From NCBI GenBank assembly GCA_003141855.1, contig PLNS01000007.1, positions 133,648 to 183,018 on the forward strand: a DNA stretch of 49,371 nucleotides. The letters run 5' to 3'. The notes beneath the pieces are model-generated. The model was not told the DNA's origin. It made no database searches and saw only the letters and a list, made by a program, of their open reading frames with translations. Numbering within the stretch: the stretch's first letter is position 1; each line of letters begins with the position of its first letter. The translations under genes were made by a program, and so were the position numbers. This document shows, piece after piece, positions 9,672 through 18,620 of the stretch. This stretch comes from Candidatus Bathyarchaeota archaeon (GTDB lineage Archaea > Thermoproteota > Bathyarchaeia > Bathyarchaeales > Bathycorpusculaceae).

Positions 9672-10766
9672 TTGAGGGTGGATTTTACTTTGACAGATAA
9701 GAAAGGTCCTTTACTTATGACTTCTTGGAGAGCAACAGGCGCCTGCAATGCCCGATGCAAATACTGCAACGTTGACGCAACAGGTCAGCATGCTCCAAGA
9801 GAAATGACAACACAAGAAGCTTTCCATCTGGTTGATGAAGTTAGCAATTTTGGCGTCAGATGGTTCGGCATAAAGGGCGGCGAACCCCTCATGCGCAAAG
9901 ACATCTTCGAAATCGTGACTTACGCCAAGAGTAAAGGCTTAAACGTTTGCCTCTTAACCAACGGATGCTTCGTTGACGGGGAAATCTATGATAACTTGGT
10001 GAAAAACCAGGTTTGGACATCGGTGAGCATCGATGGACCTGAAGAAATCAACGACCAACTAAGGGGAAAAGGCTCATACAAGAAGGCGTTGGCGGCTATT
10101 GAAAAGTTATCTGCAGGTAAAATCCTCAACGGCTTAGCCGCAGCAATCACAACCATAAACTACCAGCATTTAGACCACGTTGCCGAGTTAGCTGAAAAAT
10201 ACCACGCTAACTTTGTCTGGTACAACCATTTAGTGCCCAGTGGAAGAGCAAAATCAACGATGGATTTAACTCCGACTCCTGAACAGTACGAGTGGACTCT
10301 AAACCACATCTGGGATTTAACGCAAAAGTACGATGGCAAATTCGAAATCCATGTTCACTGCCCACACTACGTTCGTGTGGTTAAGCAGAGAAACCCAGAA
10401 AACTTTGATGAATGGTACGAGAAAAAGTTCCATGGCAAATGCACCTACTTTGCTTTCGGCGGGTACCTAAGTGTAACCGAAAACGGCGATTTGATACCCT
10501 GCTTCTACACTGACCTGCAGCCTTCAGAGCCCATGATGCTGGGAAACATAAGAAACAAAACCTTAACCAAAGCTTGGAAGGAAATTCAAGAATCCAAATA
10601 CTACAATAGCTTCCGAGACAGGAACGTGTTGAAAGGCAAGTGTGGAGTCTGCGAGTACCGAGAGCTATGCGGTGGATGCCGAAACAGGGCTTTTGCTTAC
10701 ACTGGAGACATATGTGAGTCTGACCCTGCATGCGCGTATATACCTGAGAGTCTTCGCAAAAAGTAA
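9672..10766 (+). CDS. Radical SAM/SPASM protein (AhbC/AhbD/NirJ-like)
   Basis: This protein has a radical SAM motif CNARCKYC (C25, C29, C32 from the first TTG) and a C-terminal SPASM-type region with C.VCEYRELCGGCRNR, then TGDICESDPAC. This layout resembles the heme-pathway rSAM enzymes AhbC/AhbD/NirJ and related peptide-modifying enzymes; which reaction it performs cannot be decided here. The TTG at 9690 has GAGGGTGG 8 nt upstream and is the better start; the longest frame begins at 9672. It is followed after 3 nt by a B12-rSAM, so the two are probably translated from one mRNA. A clear paralogue lies at 16718-17818. Confidence 0.85.
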   Translation: MRVDFTLTDKKGPLLMTSWRATGACNARCKYCNVDATGQHAPREMTTQEAFHLVDEVSNFGVRWFGIKGGEPLMRKDIFEIVTYAKSKGLNVCLLTNGCFVDGEIYDNLVKNQVWTSVSIDGPEEINDQLRGKGSYKKALAAIEKLSAGKILNGLAAAITTINYQHLDHVAELAEKYHANFVWYNHLVPSGRAKSTMDLTPTPEQYEWTLNHIWDLTQKYDGKFEIHVHCPHYVRVVKQRNPENFDEWYEKKFHGKCTYFAFGGYLSVTENGDLIPCFYTDLQPSEPMMLGNIRNKTLTKAWKEIQESKYYNSFRDRNVLKGKCGVCEYRELCGGCRNRAFAYTGDICESDPACAYIPESLRKK

Positions 10767-10769
10767 CAG

Positions 10770-12197
10770 TTGACAGGTATAGTAATGAGTACAACTAAAA
10801 CTAGAGTAGCGTTAGTAACTACACCACTTTTACAAAAACGTGGTAATCACCCGCTTTTTCCGCCGCTGGGTTTAGCTTATATGGCGGCTGTTTTGGACCA
10901 GAACGGCTTTGAAGTAAAAATAATCGATTGTCCAGTATGCGAACTAGACCATGAAAAACTCAAAGCCGAATTATCCGCCTATCAACCCACGATAGTCGGC
11001 ATCGGCTCCATGACACCGACGATTGAGTCAGCACTTAAATCTGCCCGCGTAACAAAAGAAGTCTGCCCAAACGCTAAGGTCTTGATGGGTGGGCCACACG
11101 CAACCTTTGCTGACGAGGAAATCCTCACCGCTGAAAAAGCCGTCGACATAATTGTGAGGGGCGAGGGTGAAGAAACAATCGTAGAAATAGCCCAGCAATC
11201 ACCAAACATGCAAAAGATTGGCGACATCAAAGGCATAACCTTTCGAAAAGATAACCAAATAATTCAAACAGCAAATAGACCTTTTATTCAAGACCTCGAT
11301 TCTCTGCCGCTTCCAGCCTACAAGTATCTTCCAATGGAAAAATACAACATTACCGGACGAAATCTTCTTTCAATAATAAGCAGCAGAGGCTGCCCTTACC
11401 AATGTCCTTTCTGTGTAGCCTCACAAATGTTCGGCGCACCTTTCAGGGCGAGAAGCCCCAAAAAAGTGTTAGATGAAATGGAGTGGTTGAGAGATGAGTA
11501 TGGTGCGGAAGGGATAGCGTTCCAAGATGACACATTAACGTTTGACAGGAAACGAGCGGTTGAAATCTGCGACGGCATGATAGAGAGAAAAATAGACTTG
11601 CCTTGGGGTTGTGGAACTCGAGCGGACGCGGTTACAAAAGAACTTGTAGCGAAGATGAGTAAGGCGCATTGCGATGAAGTGATGTTTGGCGTAGAGTCAG
11701 GTTGCCAGAGAATGCGCGATGTATTAAAAAAGAGGGTTACAAACGAGCAGTGTGAAAACGCGATTAAATGGACTAAAGAAGCAGGAATATTCGTAACTGT
11801 ATCGGTTATTTTAGGGTATCCGGGTGAAACAAAGGAGACGCTGCAGGAAAGCCTTGATTTTGTCCGCAGAGTGGAGCCTGACGACGTGTGGCTTTGCCAC
11901 GCGACGCCTTTCCCTGGAACTGATCTTCGTGAATTAGTGAAGAGTAAGGGATGGAAGATGTCGGAGAACTGGGAACTATACAACACCATGAACCCCATCT
12001 TTGAAGACCCAGCCCTACCAGCTAAAGAGATAGCAGAGATTAGAAAAAACTTTTACAATAAATTCTACACTCCAAAGTACGTCATGCGGCAAGCCGTGAA
12101 AGGCTATTTGAAGGGCAACCTGTACAGCAAGATAATGACCAGAACAGGAGCTAACTACATGCTTTGGCGAGCAATGGCCCGCCTTAAACTTATGTAA
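10770..12197 (+). CDS. B12-binding domain radical SAM protein
   Basis: This class B radical SAM enzyme (up to 475 aa) has an N-terminal cobalamin-binding domain (LFPPLGLAYMAAVLDQNGF, GGPHATFAD) and the cluster motif CPYQCPFC around residue 210. The ATG at 10785 with AGGT 6 nt upstream is the likely start; the TTG at 10770 is the longest option. It is directly downstream of the SPASM protein with only 3 nt between frames, which argues for one operon and perhaps one pathway. It shares the LGYPGE (about residue 345) and ATPFPGT motifs with the other B12-rSAM enzymes in the window but is not a very close paralogue of any. Confidence 0.9.
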   Translation: MTGIVMSTTKTRVALVTTPLLQKRGNHPLFPPLGLAYMAAVLDQNGFEVKIIDCPVCELDHEKLKAELSAYQPTIVGIGSMTPTIESALKSARVTKEVCPNAKVLMGGPHATFADEEILTAEKAVDIIVRGEGEETIVEIAQQSPNMQKIGDIKGITFRKDNQIIQTANRPFIQDLDSLPLPAYKYLPMEKYNITGRNLLSIISSRGCPYQCPFCVASQMFGAPFRARSPKKVLDEMEWLRDEYGAEGIAFQDDTLTFDRKRAVEICDGMIERKIDLPWGCGTRADAVTKELVAKMSKAHCDEVMFGVESGCQRMRDVLKKRVTNEQCENAIKWTKEAGIFVTVSVILGYPGETKETLQESLDFVRRVEPDDVWLCHATPFPGTDLRELVKSKGWKMSENWELYNTMNPIFEDPALPAKEIAEIRKNFYNKFYTPKYVMRQAVKGYLKGNLYSKIMTRTGANYMLWRAMARLKLM

Positions 12198-12301
12198 ATG
12201 GTAAAGACATCAACTCCACGGATTTTGTGAGTTGAGGCTTTTTACGGAAACTTTATTATGTATTCGAGGGTTTTTAAAACATCTCAAAGAGGAAACGTTA
12301 G

Positions 12302-13585
12302 ATGACAAAAACCTCTGAAGCTTACAGTACAAGAGAAAACTGGCCACCATACACTTACAGGGATTACCCCGACATAAAACCTGAAGCCTACGAATCTTTC
12401 ATGAAATTCCTAAACACAGAGAACACTTCAGGCAGACTAATGGAGTTGCAACCGTGGATTAGCGTTTGCGACAGTCGATGCGCCTTCTGTTATTTCCCAA
12501 CTACAGCCACGAGCAAAGTCAAGATAGAACCCTACCTTGAACTGCTCAAAAAAGAACTCGCCATGTATGCTAAAACCAAGTACGTTAAAACAAGTGTTTT
12601 TGACGAGATAGTTTTGGGCGGCGGAACCCCAAGCGTTTTGACAGCTGAGCAGATGATTGACCTCATAGACTTCTGCAAGGCAAACTTCAACATTAACAAG
12701 GAATACTTCATCAAAGTCACTGGTTCCTCAAAGACATTGGCGATTAAGAAAATCGATAAGCTCGCCGAGTACGGCGTTTACCAGATGGACATGGGCGCGC
12801 AGACATTCGATGACAAGCTGCGAAAAAACCTATGCCTCCCAGACAGTGCCGCGGATGTGGAGAAAGCTATTCGCCATGCTAGGGAACTGAACCTGTGCGT
12901 TTGCGTGGACCTCATGTATAACCTGCCAGGGCAGACGATGGAGAGCTGGGTTAACACGCTAAAGAAGGCAATTGAGTTAGACGTTGAGATTGACGCTTAC
13001 TCACTGCACGTTGACCCTGGGACGCCTCTTGAGAAAATGATTAAGACGGGTGTTTCTCCGCCGATTGGAGACGCAGAATACGAGAAGCAAATGTACATTA
13101 CCGCCTACAATATGCTAACGGAAGCAGGGTACAAGGCAGTAGGTCATGATCGCTTTAGCCGAGTGGAATGGCACATGCGCGAGAACTGCCTCAACGGTTG
13201 GCCATGGGGAGGCATATTGACAACGGGCGCTGGATGCTTCATGGGATACCTCCAAAAGTTCTCTTACTCTAACCTTGAAAACATAAACGAATACATGGAG
13301 ACAGTAAAATCTGGAAAACTGCCCATCTGTAGACTCTCAGAATCAACAAATGAAGACATGATGAGACGAACAATGACGCGACTGTACTTGCGACTGCCGG
13401 TCAGCAAGAAAGAGTTCATGGAGAAATTCGGCACTACCCCAGAGAAGGCTTTTCCAAAGCAACTACAAAAACTAAAAGAGAAGAGCTTAATTGAAATTGA
13501 CGACAAAGAAGTCCGCATCACGAAGCTAGGCGAAATTTGGAAGGGCAATATTGCTTGGGAATTCGCGCCTAACCCAGCTAAATAA
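12302..13585 (+). CDS. HemN/HemW-like radical SAM protein
   Basis: This 427-aa protein belongs to the coproporphyrinogen oxidase-like radical SAM family. The cluster motif is CDSRCAFC (C56, C60, C63), followed by VLGGGTPS, YQMDMGAQTFD and MYNLPGQT, which are the family's SAM and substrate-side motifs. The C-terminal region (about 340-420) looks like the winged-helix HemN C-terminal domain. True HemN decarboxylates coproporphyrinogen III, while HemW inserts heme and other relatives act as methyltransferases; the sequence alone does not separate these. Its position after an AhbC/D-like SPASM rSAM makes a tetrapyrrole role attractive but unproven. The ATG has GAGG upstream and a T-rich TATA-like TTTTTAAAA about 30 nt before it. 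Confidence 0.85.
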   Translation: MTKTSEAYSTRENWPPYTYRDYPDIKPEAYESFMKFLNTENTSGRLMELQPWISVCDSRCAFCYFPTTATSKVKIEPYLELLKKELAMYAKTKYVKTSVFDEIVLGGGTPSVLTAEQMIDLIDFCKANFNINKEYFIKVTGSSKTLAIKKIDKLAEYGVYQMDMGAQTFDDKLRKNLCLPDSAADVEKAIRHARELNLCVCVDLMYNLPGQTMESWVNTLKKAIELDVEIDAYSLHVDPGTPLEKMIKTGVSPPIGDAEYEKQMYITAYNMLTEAGYKAVGHDRFSRVEWHMRENCLNGWPWGGILTTGAGCFMGYLQKFSYSNLENINEYMETVKSGKLPICRLSESTNEDMMRRTMTRLYLRLPVSKKEFMEKFGTTPEKAFPKQLQKLKEKSLIEIDDKEVRITKLGEIWKGNIAWEFAPNPAK

Positions 13586-13655
13586 CTTTATTCCCAAATA
13601 ACCAAAATTTTTTAGATACTTAATTTTCGAGAAACAAGGGAACTATCGCGAACAA

Positions 13656-13692
13656 AATATTATTTTTTTAAAAAATTAAAAAAGAAAGAGAT
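13656..13692. terminator. Bidirectional A/T-rich terminator between convergent genes
   Basis: A run of T followed by a run of A sits between the plus-strand HemN-like gene (stop 13585) and the minus-strand membrane protein (stop 13705). Each strand therefore presents an oligo-T tract after its gene, the usual archaeal intrinsic termination signal. Confidence 0.5.
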
Positions 13693-13704
13693 GTGGGATT
13701 TTAT

Positions 13705-14367
13705 TTAATGCTTCAACGGCTGGATTCCATACCAACTCATTACTTTAGCAAGAATAGGTACTATTACTCCTAAAGCAATACTTGGCACGAAGGCTAACAC
13801 GAAGCCATACACTCCAGCGAACCCTAGAGATGTGTCTGCCCAAAGTCCATGGTTCATATCCAGTCCTGGCTTCAATGCGACAGTGTAGTTGAGGTAAGCT
13901 TGGATTATTGCAGTTGTCACCGCAGCTGTCATGCCTGCTCCTAGCATACGTTTGAAGTTCATTGATCCCTTGCTGAGTGCTCCAGCCATGTAACCGATGA
14001 CAATAGCGTTAACGAGGTATCCTAGCATGCTCATGTCGCCATAGAAGTTGTAGGCTGGTGATCCACCTGCGTAGTATCCTGTGTACAATCCTGCGCTAGC
14101 TACGTAATACATGCCACCCATGATAAAGCCTGCTGCGCCGCCTGCCCATTTATTCCATACTAAGCCTAGAATTAGTGGGATGCCGAGAACGATCATTTGA
14201 GCAAAGCCAGAGGTTAAAATGACAGCAATTGTGTTAGTTTCTCCGAGTATGTGGTGTGTTCCGCTGACGTTGACGTAGATTGCTAAGAAGAAGATAAGTA
14301 GCACTAGAATTATTGGTATGACGATGCCGTTGAATATGTCTGCTAACTTGAATTTTTCTGTTTCCAA
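13705..14367 (-). CDS. Six-helix integral membrane protein, unknown function
   Basis: This 220-aa protein from a TTG start is almost entirely hydrophobic, with about six membrane helices (near residues 14-34, 45-70, 72-93, 113-130, 141-160 and 178-205) rich in Gly and Ala. I do not recognise the family. The small size and Gly-rich helices resemble substrate-binding subunits of vitamin transporters or small ion-coupled subunits, but no diagnostic motif is present. It follows the RnfD-like gene on the same strand with a 183-nt gap, and may be expressed with it or separately. A contribution to the same electron transport unit is possible but only inferred. Confidence 0.6.
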   Translation of the reverse strand: METEKFKLADIFNGIVIPIILVLLIFFLAIYVNVSGTHHILGETNTIAVILTSGFAQMIVLGIPLILGLVWNKWAGGAAGFIMGGMYYVASAGLYTGYYAGGSPAYNFYGDMSMLGYLVNAIVIGYMAGALSKGSMNFKRMLGAGMTAAVTTAIIQAYLNYTVALKPGLDMNHGLWADTSLGFAGVYGFVLAFVPSIALGVIVPILAKVMSWYGIQPLKH

Positions 14368-14550
14368 TTTTTATCCCTTTAGATTATTTACGTTGTGGCG
14401 TATTAATAAATTTAATGCTTGGGAGCTTGGTATGCGAGCGTTTATAGAATTGGAAATGTAGCGTTGAATAACGACGAGAAGCAAAATTAGCTTTTGAAAA
14501 GGTTTTTGACAAAAAAACAAATAAAGAAAAGATATAGGGAATGAGGTTTT

Positions 14551-15915
14551 TTATTGTTGTCGTAGCATTGCTTTTGCTCTGAGTATACTGCCTTTCAAGT
14601 CGATTCTTGAGGGGCAGACGTAACTGCAGTGTCCACAGCCAGTACAGTAGTCAGCGTTAAGCTTACTCATGGCATTGAAGTCTTGTTTGTCAAATGCTTG
14701 TTTAATGAGTATTGGGCTTAGTTTGTGGCAGCAAACTCTCATGCATGCACCGCATCTTATGCACTGGTAAGTTTTGACTTTTTCGGGGGCGAATGCTTTG
14801 GCTTTTGGCAGTTTGGGTTCTTTGGTTTCGGTTGACGGTTTGAGTCTGCCTATTTTGTCGAGTACTGGAGAGGTCAAGTTCATGATGACCAATGCAACAA
14901 TTGAGCCACCGTAGAAGCTAGCGAAAGTCTGCAGCAATACTGTGATGATTGCTAAGCCTGCGCCGAATATTATTTGTCCAGTGTACGTCAATGGGGTTGA
15001 TGCTGGGTCAGTTGCCATGAAGAACGCTAGGAATATTGAGCTACCGATGAAGAGTTCAAACATTAGTCTGAGCGCTGGGTCGCCACCGTAAGCGGCAAAC
15101 ATGAGCATTGACATAATTACTGTTACTCCTAAGTATGCGGCGGTGATTCTCCATTTAATGTATCTACGGGCAACTATAAACAAGCCAATACCGACTACTA
15201 TGACTGCGAGAGCTGAAGCGCCACCTGTCCAGCCGTGGAACTTATCCAGGAACAACGTCTGAAAAACATCAGAAGCAGTATACCCAGGAAGCGTACCCTT
15301 GCTTATTGGACCAGGGTTGCCAAAGCAGAGTTGCATCCAAGCACCGAACGATGAAGTACCGCTATAGTTTAGATTTGTTGCAAGTGTTGGGATGTTGATT
15401 GTGTGGTCTTTTGGAACGAAGACAGCGTACAAGAATGGAAGCAGAATCACGAGTTTGGCGGCTGCGGCGGGGTTGACGTATTTTCTGCCTGCTAAGCCTT
15501 GAAGTTTCTTGAACAGGACCAAGCCGACCAGTGTTATCAACGCAACGTAAACGAAGCTTTGTGGAGCTGCTAGTGGCAACATCGATTCTTCAATGGTTGC
15601 CATTGCTGGCACACCCAGTGAGTATGATAATGCGACGATTAAGCCGAAGACTGCAGCAGACATAGTGTTTAGTGGACTGTCGGAAGCTATTTTGTAGATG
15701 AAGGCGTCAATTCCTACGGCAATTAATACGGCGACGACACAGTCTAGTGCGACGGTGAGTCCTAAGTTCATAAATGGCTTGCCAGTGACAGTGTCAATGG
15801 GAGTAACTTGCGACCAAATTACGGCGGAGACTACTGCGAGAATTAAGAGTGCAATGAAGGTGTAAGTCATTAGTTTATCTTTTGTCATCCATGAGTAATC
15901 TTTTGGTTTAGACAT
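14551..15915 (-). CDS. RnfD/NqrB-like membrane protein fused to RnfC-type 2[4Fe-4S] domain
   Basis: This 454-aa protein combines two parts. Residues about 15-350 are a polytopic membrane domain of the RnfD/NqrB family (GWTGGASALAV matches the GxxGETSALA region; ATDPASTPLTYTGQIIFG matches the second conserved segment). Residues about 385-454 are a ferredoxin-like domain with CIRCGACMRVC and CTGCGHCSYVCPS, most like the cluster domain of RnfC. RnfD normally binds FMN covalently through a Thr in an SGAT-type motif; I cannot find that motif at the expected place. No rnfA, B, C, E or G gene is nearby. The gene has a clear ribosome site (AAGGAG) and a TATA box at 15962-15972. A divergent wHTH-membrane regulator starts 215 nt away. 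Confidence 0.8.
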   Translation of the reverse strand: MSKPKDYSWMTKDKLMTYTFIALLILAVVSAVIWSQVTPIDTVTGKPFMNLGLTVALDCVVAVLIAVGIDAFIYKIASDSPLNTMSAAVFGLIVALSYSLGVPAMATIEESMLPLAAPQSFVYVALITLVGLVLFKKLQGLAGRKYVNPAAAAKLVILLPFLYAVFVPKDHTINIPTLATNLNYSGTSSFGAWMQLCFGNPGPISKGTLPGYTASDVFQTLFLDKFHGWTGGASALAVIVVGIGLFIVARRYIKWRITAAYLGVTVIMSMLMFAAYGGDPALRLMFELFIGSSIFLAFFMATDPASTPLTYTGQIIFGAGLAIITVLLQTFASFYGGSIVALVIMNLTSPVLDKIGRLKPSTETKEPKLPKAKAFAPEKVKTYQCIRCGACMRVCCHKLSPILIKQAFDKQDFNAMSKLNADYCTGCGHCSYVCPSRIDLKGSILRAKAMLRQQ

Positions 15916-15961
15916 TCTTTTATAATCTCCTTGATTTTCTATTTCAATTTAGGGCTGACAG

Positions 15962-15972
15962 GTTTTATAAGA
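15962..15972 (-). promoter_or_regulatory. TATA box for the RnfD-like gene
   Basis: Read on the minus strand, the sequence CTTATAAAACC lies about 50 nt before the ATG at 15915. It places a transcription start near 15940 and a leader of roughly 25 nt containing AAGGAG. Confidence 0.5.
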
Positions 15973-16130
15973 CTTTCCTTAAACATCAAGTATGTTCAAT
16001 ATTGATAGCGAAAAATGTTCAAAGTAAAGGTTAATGGACGTTTCTTTTTTGCATCAGCAAATTCCTTGGATGTTAGAAAGAAGCTGAGTTTTAGGCAAAG
16101 CTAATACGATTAAATAGCAAGTGTTTTACT

Positions 16131-16598
16131 GTGGGGCTAACTGTGACGGATGCCAAAAACGGGGACTTTGAAGGAATCACGTTAAACGTTTACTTGTACC
16201 TTGTGAAGAAGGGCAAGCCAGTCGGTCCCAGGGATGTCATGAAGGGTGCCAATCTTAGCAGCCCTAGCGTTGCGTACAGGCACTTGCAGAAACTTGAGGA
16301 TGCAGGTTATTTACAGAAGAACGAATATGGCGAGTACACTGTTAAGAGTAAAGCTCACATTAGGGGGCATGTTTGGCTTGGCCGCCGCTTATTGCCCAAG
16401 ATGTGGCTCTACGCATTGCTTTTCCTTGCAATTTTAATCGTTGAAGTCTTTGTTTTAATCGTTCATTTTTCGATTGAGACCAACGAATTCAAAGTTTTCT
16501 TTCTCCTCTTAACACTTATTACTGGTTTGGCGTTGGCAGTTTTCACCGTTGAAGGGCTACTGCAGAGCAGGCGCAAAAGCACCACTGCAACAGAATAA
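16131..16598 (+). CDS. Winged-helix regulator with two C-terminal membrane helices
   Basis: This 155-aa protein starts at a GTG. Residues about 15-75 form a winged helix-turn-helix (VYLYLVKKGKPVGPRDV, then SSPSVAYRHLQKLEDAGYL). Two membrane helices follow (about 91-112 and 118-140), with a short basic tail. Such membrane-tethered HTH proteins are common in archaea and are thought to sense membrane or redox state, but the signal is unknown. It is divergent from the RnfD-FeS gene, so control of that gene is a reasonable guess from position alone. Confidence 0.75.
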   Translation: MGLTVTDAKNGDFEGITLNVYLYLVKKGKPVGPRDVMKGANLSSPSVAYRHLQKLEDAGYLQKNEYGEYTVKSKAHIRGHVWLGRRLLPKMWLYALLFLAILIVEVFVLIVHFSIETNEFKVFFLLLTLITGLALAVFTVEGLLQSRRKSTTATE

Positions 16599-16673
16599 AG
16601 CCGCTCTGATGCCTAACACGGCTGTTCTCTGCAACCTTCCTTAAAAAAAAGGAAAAACAGTTCCTTAGAGGAA

Positions 16674-16683
16674 GTTTTATATC
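16674..16683 (+). promoter_or_regulatory. TATA box for the second SPASM rSAM gene
   Basis: GTTTTATATC lies about 40 nt upstream of the ATG at 16718, which would give a transcription start near 16704 and a leader of about 14 nt. No strong ribosome site precedes the ATG, consistent with a short leader. Confidence 0.45.
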
Positions 16684-16717
16684 GCCTAGCCGAATTTATC
16701 TTCTCACTGTGATTTGA

Positions 16718-17818
16718 ATGACTCCAAATAAGCCACCATTATACATGGTTGTTTGGCGGTGCACAAGAAACTGCGTTGGCAACTGCATGTACTGCAGCTA
16801 CACCAAAGAATACGCCAAAGATCAGGAACTAAGCACCAAAGACGCCAAAAAGATGGTCGATGAAATTCACGATTTTGGCGCAGAATGGTTTGGCATCAGT
16901 GGCGGAGAACCGCTAGTTCGCCCAGATGTTTTTGATGTTATTGCTTATGCCGAAAAAGAGTACGGCATGAAAGTCAGCCTCATCACAAGCGGCTTCGCGT
17001 GGGATGAAGAACGTTTTGAGAAACTTCACAAGTATGAAGTTCACACGGCTATAAGCATCGATGGAAACAGAGAATCAAACGAAATTATCAGACGCAAAGG
17101 CAGCTACGACAAAGCAATAAACGCTATGAAGAAACTTGGCAGCGTCGGATTACTAGACTGTTTAGTCACTACCATGACTAAATACAACATTAAGCACATG
17201 GCGCATCCAGCGGCTCTTGCAGAAGAATACAAAGCCCGCATGGTCGTCTATCACAATCTGGTTCCAGTCGGCAGGGCAGGAAGCAACATGCCTGATTTGG
17301 CTCCGACACCTGAGCAATATGAGGAAGCGTTCAACGAAATCTATGATATCCAGCGCAAGTTATACGGCAAAGTGAAAGTCAACGTTTACTCACCCTTCTA
17401 CGCACGCATCGTCCGCCAAAAGAACCCAGTGGACTTCTGGGACTGGTACCACGAAGGCTACCTTGGCAGATGCACCATCGGCGGCAACTACATCGGCATA
17501 ACAGAAAACGGCGACTACCGAAGTTGCGGCTTCCACGAAGGCTACCGCATCGGCAACGTCAAAACCAAAAAACTAAGCACAGCCTGGGATGAACTCCAAC
17601 ACAGCGAACTACACCTCAAACTACGCGACAAAAGCAACATCAAAGGCAGATGCGGAGTTTGCGAATACCGAGAAATATGCGGCGGATGCAGAACACGAGC
17701 AGAATACTACACAGGCGACCTCTTCGAATCAGACCCAGCCTGCAACTACATACCCAAAGTGCTACGCGAAGACCCCAAGTACATGCAAGCACTCGAAGTA
17801 GCGCAGAAAAAACAATAA
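16718..17818 (+). CDS. Radical SAM/SPASM protein (AhbC/AhbD/NirJ-like)
   Basis: This 366-aa protein has the radical SAM motif CVGNCMYC (C19, C23, C26), the SAM-binding GGEP near residue 64, and a C-terminal SPASM-like region CGVCEYREICGGCRTR followed by TGDLFESDPAC. It is a full-length paralogue of the protein at 9672-10766, alignable along nearly its whole length. Two paralogues of this type could be AhbC and AhbD of the alternative heme pathway, but no siroheme decarboxylase gene is in the window and other maturation roles are equally open. The last about 35 codons and the 3' flank are duplicated at 18645-18803, beyond a vapBC pair. Confidence 0.85.
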   Translation: MTPNKPPLYMVVWRCTRNCVGNCMYCSYTKEYAKDQELSTKDAKKMVDEIHDFGAEWFGISGGEPLVRPDVFDVIAYAEKEYGMKVSLITSGFAWDEERFEKLHKYEVHTAISIDGNRESNEIIRRKGSYDKAINAMKKLGSVGLLDCLVTTMTKYNIKHMAHPAALAEEYKARMVVYHNLVPVGRAGSNMPDLAPTPEQYEEAFNEIYDIQRKLYGKVKVNVYSPFYARIVRQKNPVDFWDWYHEGYLGRCTIGGNYIGITENGDYRSCGFHEGYRIGNVKTKKLSTAWDELQHSELHLKLRDKSNIKGRCGVCEYREICGGCRTRAEYYTGDLFESDPACNYIPKVLREDPKYMQALEVAQKKQ

Positions 17819-17865
17819 ACCGAACCCTTTCTTTCAATTCTTTTTGTTTTTCATGCTCAAGTAGC
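17711..17865 (+). repeat. Direct repeat, copy 1: 3' end of rSAM gene plus terminator
   Basis: This copy covers the last about 35 codons of the SPASM rSAM gene and the T-rich downstream region. The same sequence, with modest divergence and a small in-frame difference near the C-terminus, recurs at 18645-18803. The two copies bracket the vapBC genes. Confidence 0.8.
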
Positions 17866-17957
17866 CTTGGCAAAGAAAAAAAGTATAACCTAACAAGCTT
17901 ATCTGATTTGGTAATTGGTAAGAAAGTTTATTTCTCTGATTCTATTTCTATCTAATT

Positions 17958-18209
17958 GTGAATAGCGTGTCAGAAAAGGTTAAAGTTGGAATGCGCGGAC
18001 AAGTAGTCATCCCCAAAAAACTCCGCAAAAAACACGGCATCGAAGAGGGAATCATACTAGAAATCGACGACACCAAAGAAGGCTTACTCCTTAAACCCTT
18101 CAACCCAGTAGCAGAAATGAAGGGACTAGGCAAAGGAGTATTCGGAGACCCAGTCAAATACCAGAAAAAAAGCCGCCAAGAATGGGACCGCAATGAAAGT
18201 AGCCCTTGA
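17958..18209 (+). CDS. vapB: AbrB/VapB-type antitoxin
   Basis: This 83-aa protein starts at a GTG and has the swapped-hairpin AbrB/MazE DNA-binding motif near the N-terminus (KVGMRGQVVIPKKLRKKHGI), followed by a short acidic and polar tail that would wrap the toxin. VapB proteins neutralise their partner PIN-domain RNase and repress their own operon. The toxin gene starts within the last codons of this gene (17-nt overlap), typical of coupled translation. The pair lies between two copies of the 3' end of the neighbouring rSAM gene. It differs from the second antitoxin at 23065-23286. Confidence 0.85.
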   Translation: MNSVSEKVKVGMRGQVVIPKKLRKKHGIEEGIILEIDDTKEGLLLKPFNPVAEMKGLGKGVFGDPVKYQKKSRQEWDRNESSP

Positions 18210-18606
18210 CACAAACGTCCTCATCTACTTTTTTGAGGGCATCGAACCCCAAGCCAGCAAAGCCGAAAAAATTTTAGCGGCAATCATGAAGGGCAAAGAT
18301 GAAGGCGCCGTTTCAACTATAACGATCGCTGAAGTCTTAACCGGATTCTACCTGGCACAAGACCCAGCCAAAGCAGCCAAAGCAAAAGACCTGCTAAACG
18401 ATTTAACCCTCAACGGCTTCAAAATAGTTCCAGTAACCTTTGAAATCGCCGATTTAGCCGCCAACCTGCGAGCCAAAAGAGGCGGAAAACTTCCAGACGC
18501 ATTAATCGTGGCTACTGCGCTAAATCAACAAGCAAGTATCCTATATTCTCAAGACAAAGACCTACAAAGATACAACAAAGACATAAAAATCTCCGAACTT
18601 CTCTAA
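18193..18606 (+). CDS. vapC: PIN-domain VapC toxin (RNase)
   Basis: This 137-aa protein is a PIN-domain ribonuclease. The metal-binding acidic residues are visible: D6 in LDTNVLIYF, E47 in TIAEVLTGF, D102 in LPDALIVATAL and D121/D123 near SQDKDL. VapC toxins cut tRNA or rRNA in a Mg-dependent manner when the antitoxin is lost. The gene overlaps vapB by 17 nt. The length is typical for the family and all active-site residues are intact, so it should be functional. Confidence 0.88.
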   Translation: MKVALDTNVLIYFFEGIEPQASKAEKILAAIMKGKDEGAVSTITIAEVLTGFYLAQDPAKAAKAKDLLNDLTLNGFKIVPVTFEIADLAANLRAKRGGKLPDALIVATALNQQASILYSQDKDLQRYNKDIKISELL

Positions 18607-18620
18607 AGATAAGACACTTA

